Shown one piece after another: positions 6,430 to 12,366 of a stretch of 38,002 bases of DNA. This DNA is from a virus. Below the pieces are notes generated by a model. The model searched no databases, was not told the DNA's origin, and was given only the letters and a program-made list of their open reading frames with translations. The DNA lies in IMG/VR virus record IMGVR_UViG_3300036814_001041, positions 1-38,002 of that record. One strand, given 5' to 3'. The stretch's first letter is position 1; each line of letters starts with the position of its first letter. The position numbers were made by a program, and so were the translations under genes.

Positions 6430-7343
6430 CAGGCTGCCCTCATTGCACGTGCTGATGAGTGTGCCTTGATCTTGTCAACCTGCTGAGGGTCGAGCCCTTT
6501 CCATACGAACCACTCTGCAGCCTGTGCGCGTTCTTTACCGCGATCAATCATGTCACCGCCTGCGATACTTGCGCGGGGCGAGATGATATGCCGTATGCCG
6601 AGCTCGTCCATGCTATGACGCCAGTTCTGCACCTGCTTAGTCCACACATCGTTCGGGGCGAGATTAGTCTCAAGTGCCTCGTCGTAATCTATGTCAACAA
6701 CTGCAAAACGATCAGTGAATGCACCGTCAAGCTGTGTGCGTCCAACATATATACGATCAGCTCCCTTACCGTATGTATTGCCTGATGCAATGGCGTGGAA
6801 ATCTGCGTGACGTTTAATCATACCGTCAGGGAAGGAAGCCTCGTCCATACCACCTAACATGGCATTGAACGGGATGAGTGCCTCAGGTGCTGAATCATCT
6901 ACTTCGTCAAAAGCGAACAGGCCACCGTGTTCCCATGCTTCGCGTAATAGCGTGCGAACTGCCAGACTACCGTCAGGGCCGTTATAACCGAGAAGAACAC
7001 TGGCCTCGAGAATGGCACCTGTGTAGTAATACTTGAGTCCCAGGGCTGTGGCAACCTGTTTCGTGATTGTCGTTTTACCCGAACCCGATGCACCTACCAA
7101 CATTGGCGAGTGCCCTGCATCTGTGAGATCAATTACATCTTGTAGCTTTTCATGTGTGTAGCCCTCTACAACATTTGTCGATGTGGGGCCAGTCACAGTA
7201 AGCGTGGAATGTGTAGCAGATGTGGCATTTGAAGCGGTGATTTCTTCATGCGCTTCCTTCACACCTGTTTCTACATTCGATAACCGCGAATCTAATTCTT
7301 CCAACGTCGAGCCAAGATTGGCTAGAGCATCTGTGGCATTCAT
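6429..7343 (-). CDS. MoxR/CobS-like AAA+ ATPase
   Basis: 304 aa. Walker A GASGSGKT lies at residues 84-91, Walker B FAFDEVD at 143-149, a sensor-1-like Asn in IASGNTYGKG, and an arginine-finger-like DRF in AFTDRFAVVDI. The first 45 residues form a likely coiled coil (LGSTLEELDSRLSNVETGVKEAHEEI). MoxR-type ATPases usually act with a VWA-type partner; the coupled downstream gene is the candidate. An excellent ribosome-binding site (AAAGGAGG) lies inside the end of the upstream gene, which overlaps by TAATG. Target unknown. Confidence 0.85.
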   Translation of the reverse strand: MNATDALANLGSTLEELDSRLSNVETGVKEAHEEITASNATSATHSTLTVTGPTSTNVVEGYTHEKLQDVIDLTDAGHSPMLVGASGSGKTTITKQVATALGLKYYYTGAILEASVLLGYNGPDGSLAVRTLLREAWEHGGLFAFDEVDDSAPEALIPFNAMLGGMDEASFPDGMIKRHADFHAIASGNTYGKGADRIYVGRTQLDGAFTDRFAVVDIDYDEALETNLAPNDVWTKQVQNWRHSMDELGIRHIISPRASIAGGDMIDRGKERAQAAEWFVWKGLDPQQVDKIKAHSSARAMRAA

Positions 7344-7516
7344 TACTTGTCCTCCTTTGGCACAATCTGTCTTGTGTGCACATTCAGGAGGTGTTCAACA
7401 ACTGCACCGTATGATTTGAAACCATAAAGTTTTTTCAAATTGTCAAGCCGTGCTTTGTTTGCCCTGCCAACTCGCACAACTTTTGACGTGTCAGAATACA
7501 GATTAGGTTTTGTCAT
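7343..7516 (-). CDS. Small ribbon-helix-helix-like protein
   Basis: 57 aa. The sequence VVRVGRANKARLDNLKKLYG, followed by SYGAVVEHLL, has the strand-helix-helix pattern of ribbon-helix-helix DNA-binding proteins. The ATG at 7516 follows GGAGGGCAATTAA, and the TAA overlaps the ATPase start (TAATG). It may be a small regulator of the early block; this is inferred. It resembles in pattern the N-terminal half of the protein at 3036-3431. Confidence 0.6.
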   Translation of the reverse strand: MTKPNLYSDTSKVVRVGRANKARLDNLKKLYGFKSYGAVVEHLLNVHTRQIVPKEDK

Positions 7517-7663
7517 TTAATTGCCCTCCATCCATGCGCTCACAAGAACAAGCGCGATAATAAAGATGCAACCAAATGTATACGAATTGGAAACTTCTGG
7601 CCTGCGCAAAAGTGGGGCCGTGTTTCTCTGTGTCCGCCTGTAACTGTGTGTAAAATGTGACAT
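7517..7663 (-). CDS. Small single-pass membrane protein
   Basis: 48 aa: a basic N-terminus (about 28 residues, rich in Arg, Ser and Thr) and a C-terminal membrane segment CIFIIALVLVSAW, ending with a short polar tail. The start at 7663 has the early leader GAAGGGCTCAAAAC just upstream. The TAA is directly followed by the next ATG. Topology is probably N-in. Function unknown; early small membrane proteins of phages often affect the host envelope or exclude other phages, but nothing here proves that. Confidence 0.5.
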   Translation of the reverse strand: MSHFTHSYRRTQRNTAPLLRRPEVSNSYTFGCIFIIALVLVSAWMEGN

Positions 7664-7685
7664 GTTTTGAGCCCTTCGTTTGGTG

Positions 7686-8138
7686 TTACTTCTTTGCATA
7701 TGTGCGGAACTTCGTAATCCAGACATGATCTGTATCATGAATTCTCCAAACTTCAGCCACAGAATTACGTAACATTTCTGTGCCTGCAATCGTCTTGTTC
7801 ATGAGTGCTGAATAATTTCTCCATTTCCTGAATGTCATCTTGGTGTAAACCGTGGCGAAATTTTCGCGTTGGCGGTCTTTTAAGGTCGCGACAAGCGATC
7901 GAAATACTCGTGTCGCACCGTAGAATGCTACGTCCTGTTCGCGTGTCATATCACATGATGCTGGTTTGTTGGGGACCATGCAAGAGATGAGATCAGTTTC
8001 TGATACGGTAGGAAATGATTCTAATGCATGTGTCACATTAGTAATTGCTTCGGTGCGGTCATGCGCGGAGATTGTAACCCTGATGGTAACTTCGAAATCT
8101 TTTAACTCAGGCGGTATTTTGCTTATTTCTTCTATCAT
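7686..8138 (-). CDS. First gene of the main leftward early transcript, unknown function
   Basis: 150 aa. The N-terminus (FEVTIRVTISAHDRTEAITNVTHALES) looks like a small beta-alpha domain; the C-terminal half is helical and basic (TLKDRQRENFATVYTKMTFRKWRNYS). No family recognised. It is the first gene below the promoter at 8196-8224 and has the early leader (GAAGGGCTCGAA before the ATG). Being promoter-proximal it should be among the first and most abundant early products. Confidence 0.65.
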   Translation of the reverse strand: MIEEISKIPPELKDFEVTIRVTISAHDRTEAITNVTHALESFPTVSETDLISCMVPNKPASCDMTREQDVAFYGATRVFRSLVATLKDRQRENFATVYTKMTFRKWRNYSALMNKTIAGTEMLRNSVAEVWRIHDTDHVWITKFRTYAKK

Positions 8139-8171
8139 TTCGAGCCCTTCATTTGACCTGCATTAACCTGT

Positions 8172-8179
8172 TTAGTCCG
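8172..8179. repeat. TTAGTCCG half-site, copy 2
   Basis: TTAGTCCG without the matching second arm (followed by CGTCCTA). It lies just downstream of the early promoter -10 at 8196-8201, in the leader of the gene at 8138, so it could be an operator or a leader RNA element. Other copies are at 2975, 9445, 19566 and 29525. Confidence 0.5.
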
Positions 8180-8195
8180 CGTCCTATTATACTAC

Positions 8196-8224
8196 AATAT
8201 ACCGTTTTTGACTACGCAAGTCAA
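8196..8224 (-). promoter_or_regulatory. Sigma70-type early promoter, leftward
   Basis: On the minus strand: TTGACT (8224-8219), a 17-bp spacer, TATATT (8201-8196). A second perfect TATAAT lies further downstream (around 8186-8191). It points at the gene starting at 8138 and the long early operon beyond. It matches the promoter at 9282-9310 in both hexamers and spacing, which supports both. Confidence 0.75.
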
Positions 8225-8240
8225 TCGGGATCTCTCGCCC

Positions 8241-8334
8241 TAAGTCTTTTATTATCAATAACTTATGATAAATCTTTTTCGGACAACTGAGAAATTTTCG
8301 GCCTTGTCGTAAGCCCTTTATTAACAACAACTTA
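8241..8334. repeat. Two imperfect 25-bp TAAG...CTTA repeats
   Basis: 8241-8265 and 8310-8334 match at 21 of 25 positions. Both start TAAG and end ACTTA, so each is also a partial dyad. They lie upstream of the early promoter within the only non-coding stretch between 8139 and 8380. A related site (TAAGTTGTTGTT...GCTTA) is at 9785-9804. They are probable binding sites for a regulatory protein. Confidence 0.6.
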
Positions 8335-8380
8335 GGGCGAAATTGGGATGGGCCGGAACCTGTAGCGTGCAAATCACATG

Positions 8381-8743
8381 TCATGTATTGTTGGGCCGAT
8401 CGTCGGACTGACTATACATCTCATGTAGTATTGCTACACATGCATCACGTCCCTGCCAGAACTCAGGATAATCATTATCAATCGTTGGTTCGATTGCCAT
8501 CATACGTTTCGCAGCTTCTACGGTCATGTGCCCCTCACCACCCTTCCCCAGGTCGTTAAGTGCAGGCTCAGAACCCGCCTGCACTGTGTCATATACGGCT
8601 GTTGCGATGAGATCCTCTACTTGATCTCTCGTGTATGTTAGTGTGGATTCTTCCGGCACGCTACGCGAATCCTCTAATGCGATTGCGATTCGCACAAGTG
8701 CGTGCCGGATTGCTTGCACTTCATGTTGTAATAGTGCGTCCAT
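8381..8743 (-). CDS. Early protein of unknown function
   Basis: 120 aa, mainly helical and acidic. It begins with a helix (LLQHEVQAIRHALVRIAIALE), followed by a Thr/Tyr-rich linker and further helices; no motif recognised. It is coupled to the upstream gene by a TAATG overlap and is the last gene before the internal promoter region at 8139-8380. Function unknown. Confidence 0.65.
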   Translation of the reverse strand: MDALLQHEVQAIRHALVRIAIALEDSRSVPEESTLTYTRDQVEDLIATAVYDTVQAGSEPALNDLGKGGEGHMTVEAAKRMMAIEPTIDNDYPEFWQGRDACVAILHEMYSQSDDRPNNT

Positions 8744-9219
8744 TATTTCTTATCCTCCTCGAAAAACTCTGCGTTAGCACCTGTGCTACCTGCCCACGCT
8801 CCTTCACTGTGAGTATCTGGCGTGGCATCATCGGCTTCTGATGTGCCGGAATGCCCATCACCTTGTTTACTCACCTCTTGCCAATCTCCCCCTGCATCAA
8901 TAGCATCCTGTTCCTCACTCACGGCCACACCTTCATACTCTGCACACCACTTCGTGTAGAACATTTTGTGCACAATTTGAATGTTCTTATATTCTGGCTC
9001 ACAATCGCCACATAATAGGGCCGCGTTGTCTACTGTCTTTTCACCTCCATATCCTGGCAACACGATGTATCTCACACGTGCGTTCGTTTGTTGACGCTTG
9101 TATCCTGACTTAGCAGGCATACTCAATGGCATATGACACCTGTCACATGTCATCACACCATTACCATTTGTCACGGCTTGCATGATACGTTCGTCACGGA
9201 GTTTCAGCGGGACAGCCAT
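8743..9219 (-). CDS. HNH-like zinc protein, apparently lacking the catalytic His
   Basis: 158 aa. CDRC (residues 25-28) and CGDC (70-73) flank YIVLPGYGGEKTVDNAALL, which follows the layout of HNH nucleases (DHIxP...GG...NL..LC..C). The position where the D-H pair belongs reads R-Y, so nuclease activity is doubtful; the zinc-stabilised fold could serve DNA binding. The C-terminal 60 residues are acidic and low-complexity. AAAGGA precedes the ATG at 9 nt. It is the first gene after the promoter at 9282-9310. Confidence 0.6.
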   Translation of the reverse strand: MAVPLKLRDERIMQAVTNGNGVMTCDRCHMPLSMPAKSGYKRQQTNARVRYIVLPGYGGEKTVDNAALLCGDCEPEYKNIQIVHKMFYTKWCAEYEGVAVSEEQDAIDAGGDWQEVSKQGDGHSGTSEADDATPDTHSEGAWAGSTGANAEFFEEDKK

Positions 9220-9281
9220 AGCATGTATCCTTTCGTGTTAACTGACTACGTTAGACTACACTACACTCTTTAACCATTAGT

Positions 9282-9310
9282 AATATAAACTAAAGGTAAA
9301 GTATAGTCAA
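9282..9310 (-). promoter_or_regulatory. Sigma70-type early promoter, leftward
   Basis: Minus strand: TTGACT (9310-9305), 17-bp spacer, TATATT (9287-9282), about 65 nt upstream of the ATG at 9219. Identical hexamers and spacing to the promoter at 8196-8224. It probably starts the leftward early transcript using the host RNA polymerase. Confidence 0.75.
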
Positions 9311-9444
9311 GTGTTATTGTCGAAGGGGGCACTCCCCTGTGGTCATGCTATTGTATTTTATTAATATATATTATTTATATATAATTAAAACCTACAGCAA
9401 GGGAAGGGGGGCTAGTGTCACTATTTAACTTTATTATTATTATA

Positions 9445-9465
9445 GTTAGTCCGATCTCCGAACTC
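9445..9465. repeat. TTAGTCCG dyad repeat, copy 3
   Basis: GTTAGTCCG, five bases ATCTC, then CGAACTC. It matches copy 1 (2975-2995) in both arms. It lies in the non-coding control region about 230 bp from the nearest gene start. Confidence 0.65.
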
Positions 9466-9825
9466 ACTCCACGGTCACACCGCGTCTATTCTATTTTGAC
9501 GTCTATTCTACAACGCGCGCCCGGCTCATTACATGCGTGGGGATTTGCCAGTATGCCAGTATGCCAGATGACACACGTGCAGTGCTCATGTTGTGCTCAA
9601 TCGCATGTATTAGCACTAATACACATTAGCACTGAACAAATATTGGCATTGATTTTGCATATAGATCTGGCATACATGCATGGGGCTCAATCCTAATTTT
9701 TGCGTAACCCCTTGTTTTTACTACTAGTTACACCGTTTTGGATTTAGCTTGAAAATGTGGGCAAAAATACTTTTCCAATTTTCGTAAGTTGTTGTTTTTG
9801 CTTACCTTAGTGCGCAACAAATATA

Positions 9826-9854
9826 TTGTCCCACATGGGTTAATTGCTTACTTT
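9826..9854 (+). promoter_or_regulatory. Possible rightward promoter for the 9985 gene
   Basis: TTGTCC (9826-9831), 17-bp spacer, TACTTT (9849-9854). The match is imperfect, but it has the correct spacing and points at the isolated gene at 9985. The TAAG/CAACAAC repeats flank it and could be operators. Two TTGACA hexamers at 9911 and 9961 lack a convincing -10. Confidence 0.3.
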
Positions 9855-9984
9855 ATATACGTAAGCAACAACGCAACGGGCCAAGGAACAACGGGCCACT
9901 AGCGCGATCATTGACAATTGAATAAGCATGTGGGAATTGTGGCAATCTGACATTTAACGATTGACACAACGAAGGAACATGAAC

Positions 9985-10305
9985 ATGACTAACGTAAAGC
10001 TTGTTGGCGAAGGAACAACCGGCAAAAAGGGCGACGCAGATTATCAAGCCTTTTCCGCCGACTATGACGGATACACTGTGGACGATGAGGGCTTCGATCT
10101 GATCGTTGAGGATTATGGCAAGGACAAGATTGTCAATCTGATCAACTCCGGCCGATCCGTTGCCAGTGTGAATCTGGAACGCACACGGCTCACTTCCGGT
10201 AAGCGCGAAGCAGTAAAAACGAAGGCTTCTGCATGGGATGAGTTGGAATTGGCAGAAACTGACGAAGAACGTGCCGCAATTCTGGCTAAGCACGGAATCG
10301 GTTGA
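9985..10305 (+). CDS. Isolated small acidic protein of unknown function
   Basis: 106 aa, no family recognised. The first half is Gly/Asp/Tyr-rich (GEGTTGKKGDADYQAF, then DYDGYTVDDEGFDL), followed by a region with regular Val/Leu spacing and a helical C-terminus (WDELELAETDEERAAILAKHG). GAAGGA lies 8 nt before the ATG at 9985; the ATG at 9979 is too close to it. It stands alone between the control region and a strong terminator, so it is a single-gene unit, probably expressed differently from the early and late blocks. Confidence 0.75.
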   Translation: MTNVKLVGEGTTGKKGDADYQAFSADYDGYTVDDEGFDLIVEDYGKDKIVNLINSGRSVASVNLERTRLTSGKREAVKTKASAWDELELAETDEERAAILAKHGIG

Positions 10306-10372
10306 ACGATCGCGTAAGGTAGCATGAGCACATGATCTAAAGCCATGCCACATGAACCACATGCTTATTTAT

Positions 10373-10442
10373 AACCGCACAATCGGGAATCACAATAGCT
10401 AAGTGATATGCGCAATTCGCGCACGGTTGTGCGGTTTATTTT
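10373..10442 (+). terminator. Rho-independent-like terminator after the 9985 gene
   Basis: AACCGCACAA (10373-10382) pairs perfectly with TTGTGCGGTT (10427-10436) and is followed by TATTTTT. The 44-nt loop holds a second hairpin, TGCGC/GCGCA (10409-10413 and 10419-10423). It ends the single-gene rightward unit about 70 nt after its stop codon. Confidence 0.7.
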
Positions 10443-11014
10443 TGCTTGCATGAGTAGTAGTGTGAGTAATAGCGTGCATTCGCGCGGCTTCTATTCTACC
10501 CAACCGCGACGGTTTCATAAACAGGTGCGCTCGCGCATACATTTGACCGTGATGTTGATTCATGACTGTCATAAATGCGTGCTTGCACATACATTCATGA
10601 CTATGACCTTAGCTGTTGACCTAGATTAGATGATGACCTGGGGGTAGGCATTAAGTGTTTGACCTAGATTACATGGATGCTGTCCGAAGGACACCCCCCT
10701 ATGCTTCCGTCGTTTCGCCTTTGACGTGTCTGACGAATATGTATCAGGGCGTGTGGATTTGAGGCTAAATATAGTTGACTACGAAGAACTACACAAAGCG
10801 ACAATATGACACACTTTGTCCTGTGCGTCAAATGGGCCGATCAAGCCCACAAGCCCGATCCTGGCCGTTCGTATCCGGCCCCTACTCGTTAGCCCCCTAG
10901 AATCGGCCCCTTGTTTCTCTCACTCGATTCTGTGCCCTATATATAAGGAGTAGATCCTGCACGCTCACTTGTCGTGTGTCCCTTTGTAGTCATTCGTAAT
11001 TCTTAAAATAATTC
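10443..11014. other. Non-coding region with TGACCT repeats before the late promoter
   Basis: No supported gene. TGACCT occurs at 10604, 10617, 10634 and 10660, and the 13-mer TTGACCTAGATTA is repeated 43 bp apart (from 10616 and 10659). TGTCCGAAGGACA (10681-10693) is a palindrome. GGGCCGAT (10834-10841) and ATCGGCCC (10902-10909) form a wide inverted repeat, the latter followed by CTTGTTTCT. These could be binding sites for a late activator or replication protein. Confidence 0.5.
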
Positions 11015-11043
11015 TTGACATTTTTCCCTGTATGCCGTAGATT
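11015..11043 (+). promoter_or_regulatory. Sigma70-type promoter for the late block
   Basis: TTGACA (11015-11020), 17-bp spacer, TAGATT (11038-11043), with an AT-rich stretch just upstream. Transcription would start near 11050, about 45 nt before the TerS start. It is the best rightward promoter seen in the window. Confidence 0.75.
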
Positions 11044-11096
11044 AAACATACGAGTAGAAGTGTCAACGTAGGCTTTTGTAGTCCGTTAGGGTGAGC

Positions 11097-11798
11097 ATGG
11101 CACGGAAAAATCAACCGAGCGCATTGATCCACACGATGGCCTGCCTTTACCTCGTGGGCCGAACTCATCCTGAGATTGCAGAGATCGTGGGCCGGACGCG
11201 TGAGAATGTCACCCGCTCGCTAGAATCTCCCACTGGTCAGGATATTTTAACCAGGATCCGTCAGGAAACACAGGCGCAGATATTCGATCCAGTGACACAG
11301 CAGTTAGATTCATACGCTCGAGAGGCGATGGATGAGCTGTGGGCCATGCGGGATACGGTCGAGTCTGAAAAATTAAGAAAAGATATTTTCATCGACGTCC
11401 TGCATATGGCAGGTTATCGTCCACATACGAACACTGATAGACAAGCTGAACAGTTGCCCACCATCGTGATGGGACAAGTGAATATGCAAGTAAACATGGC
11501 CTCTGGAGAAGGTCCGAATCCCGGACCTATTCCCGTTGCTGCCAAACTTGCGTTACCTGAGGATGATCATGGATACGACGAAGATGAGCAGACTGGGGCC
11601 GGCAGCGGGAAGCCTCAGCGACAGCATGAAACAGGGCAAGAGTATACACCAGTCGAAGCCAGCGATGACCCACGGTTCGAAAGTGTCGGCAGGTGGTCAT
11701 CCGGTGAAGTCGAGCATGGACCGGACAGCGAAAGTAGCGTCGGGTCTGGGGACGCACGGGGGGAACAATTCGAGCCCACCTTCACCGTCGAACAATGA
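11097..11798 (+). CDS. terS: Terminase small subunit (TerS)-like protein
   Basis: 233 aa. Residues 9-45 form a helix-turn-helix (LYLVGRTHPEIAEIVGRTRENVTRSLES) suited to binding the packaging site, followed by a helical oligomerisation-like segment (TQQLDSYAREAMDELWAMRDTV) and a long acidic, Gly/Ser-rich tail. Position directly before the TerL cluster and below the late promoter supports the call. The start is the ATG at 11097 with AGGG at 5 nt; a GTG at 11091 is in frame. The last 170 nt are overlapped by another open frame. Confidence 0.7.
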   Translation: MARKNQPSALIHTMACLYLVGRTHPEIAEIVGRTRENVTRSLESPTGQDILTRIRQETQAQIFDPVTQQLDSYAREAMDELWAMRDTVESEKLRKDIFIDVLHMAGYRPHTNTDRQAEQLPTIVMGQVNMQVNMASGEGPNPGPIPVAAKLALPEDDHGYDEDEQTGAGSGKPQRQHETGQEYTPVEASDDPRFESVGRWSSGEVEHGPDSESSVGSGDARGEQFEPTFTVEQ

Positions 11799-11844
11799 TA
11801 ATAAGCCTGATGGCAAAAACCATGGCACAGTGGGGACAGCGTAA
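11629..11844 (+). CDS. Possible small basic protein overlapping the TerS tail
   Basis: 71 aa, rich in Ser, Gly, Pro and Lys. It lies in a different frame over the TerS C-terminal tail and continues past the TerS stop to 11844, where its TAA overlaps the next ATG (TAATG). No good ribosome-binding site is present. Low-complexity composition makes it hard to tell from chance, but the 11799-11843 stretch is covered only by this frame, and the exact coupling to the next start is suggestive. Confidence 0.3.
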   Translation, partial: KQGKSIHQSKPAMTHGSKVSAGGHPVKSSMDRTAKVASGLGTHGGNNSSPPSPSNNDNKPDGKNHGTVGTA

Positions 11845-12038
11845 TGGCTGAGCGCACAAAAGGTAAAACAACTGGCAAAGGCCTGTGGGGTGGATCACTC
11901 ACGCAGGGGATGAAAGCAGGGAATACTTCATCTCCTTCATCACCCCACGCACAGCTTTCGGGCTCGCAGTCATATCCGCACAAGCCTGCTGAGTCGAAGT
12001 CCTGGCCCCCGAAAGGTTCGATCAGGAGCGCGAATTAA
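11844..12038 (+). CDS. Possible small basic protein; frame may be interrupted
   Basis: 64 aa, rich in Ser, Pro, Lys and Gly, no family recognised. It starts at an ATG coupled to the preceding frame by TAATG. From about 11885 a second frame looks at least as protein-like and continues to 12097, where its TGA overlaps the next gene start, but it is broken by a TGA at 11990-11992. The true product of this stretch may therefore be a frameshifted fusion, two peptides, or a decayed gene. Confidence 0.35.
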   Translation: MAERTKGKTTGKGLWGGSLTQGMKAGNTSSPSSPHAQLSGSQSYPHKPAESKSWPPKGSIRSAN

Positions 12039-12097
12039 TCAATCGAATATTGAAAACTGGGATGCTGCGGGCAAAAGGTAAGAAGAGGAAGAAATGA
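11993..12097 (+). other. Coding-like tail without a clear start
   Basis: The frame from 11993 reads VEVLAPERFDQERELINRI and continues to a Lys-rich end, well-formed protein-like sequence whose TGA (12095-12097) overlaps the ATG at 12094. The preceding 100 nt of the same frame are also protein-like (for example ESREYFISFITPRTAFGLAV) but a TGA at 11990 separates them. No ATG or GTG with a ribosome-binding site is available after that stop. Confidence 0.35.
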
Positions 12098-12366
12098 GTT
12101 ATTCAAGTGAACAACGTACACAAGCCATTGCAGGGGCAAGTTCTGTTAGAACAGCACGGCAGAACGTATCTCAGGCACTTCCCATGCAAGCCATTGCTGA
12201 GACCCCGCATGAACGCCCGAAGCCTGTCGTCTCGTTCCACATGGAAAAGAAAGTGGGGGACGCGACTCTTACGGTATATGGGTCGGATGGTCAGGAGAAG
12301 GAAGCAAAAGAAGCAATAGATCGTGCAGCAAAGAAGTTTCGTGGAGGAGTAGACACAGATGAGTAA
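12094..12366 (+). CDS. Small protein of unknown function in the packaging cluster
   Basis: 90 aa. Polar helical N-terminus, then a strand-like segment (FHMEKKVGDATLTVYGSDG) and a charged helix (EKEAKEAIDRAAKKFRGG). No family recognised. The ribosome-binding site is good (AAGAGGAAGAA before the ATG). It overlaps the peptidase gene by 8 nt and lies between TerS and TerL. Confidence 0.65.
   Translation: MSYSSEQRTQAIAGASSVRTARQNVSQALPMQAIAETPHERPKPVVSFHMEKKVGDATLTVYGSDGQEKEAKEAIDRAAKKFRGGVDTDE

Larger units (their letters stand above)
9311..9984. other. Non-coding control region with AT-rich core; candidate origin
   Basis: No convincing gene. Contents: a GGGG/CCCC hairpin near 9325-9336; a run of almost pure A/T at about 9351-9388; TTAGTCCG dyad copy 3 (9445-9465); CGTCTATTCTA twice (from 9482 and 9499); an 8-bp tandem CCAGTATG (from about 9548); ATTAGCACT twice (9609 and 9625); and TAAGTTGTTGTT...GCTTA (9785-9804) with a related GTAAGCAACAAC near 9860. 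Divergent genes flank it. The mix of a melting-prone tract and short repeats fits a replication origin, which is inference. Confidence 0.5.

Noticed and set aside
8187-8384. A 65-aa leftward ORF with an ATGA junction to the gene at 8381
   Set aside because: It covers the early promoter and both 25-bp repeats, has no ribosome-binding site, and its internal peptide repeat (KLLLIKGL / KLLIIKDL) simply reflects the DNA repeat.
9911-9966. Two TTGACA hexamers as promoters for the gene at 9985
   Set aside because: No acceptable -10 at 16-18 bp from the first, and the second lies 18 nt before the coding start, too close to be useful.
10834-10909. Wide inverted repeat (GGGCCGAT/ATCGGCCC) as a terminator
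   Set aside because: The 60-nt interior and C-rich composition make a terminator unlikely; no clear T-run directly follows.
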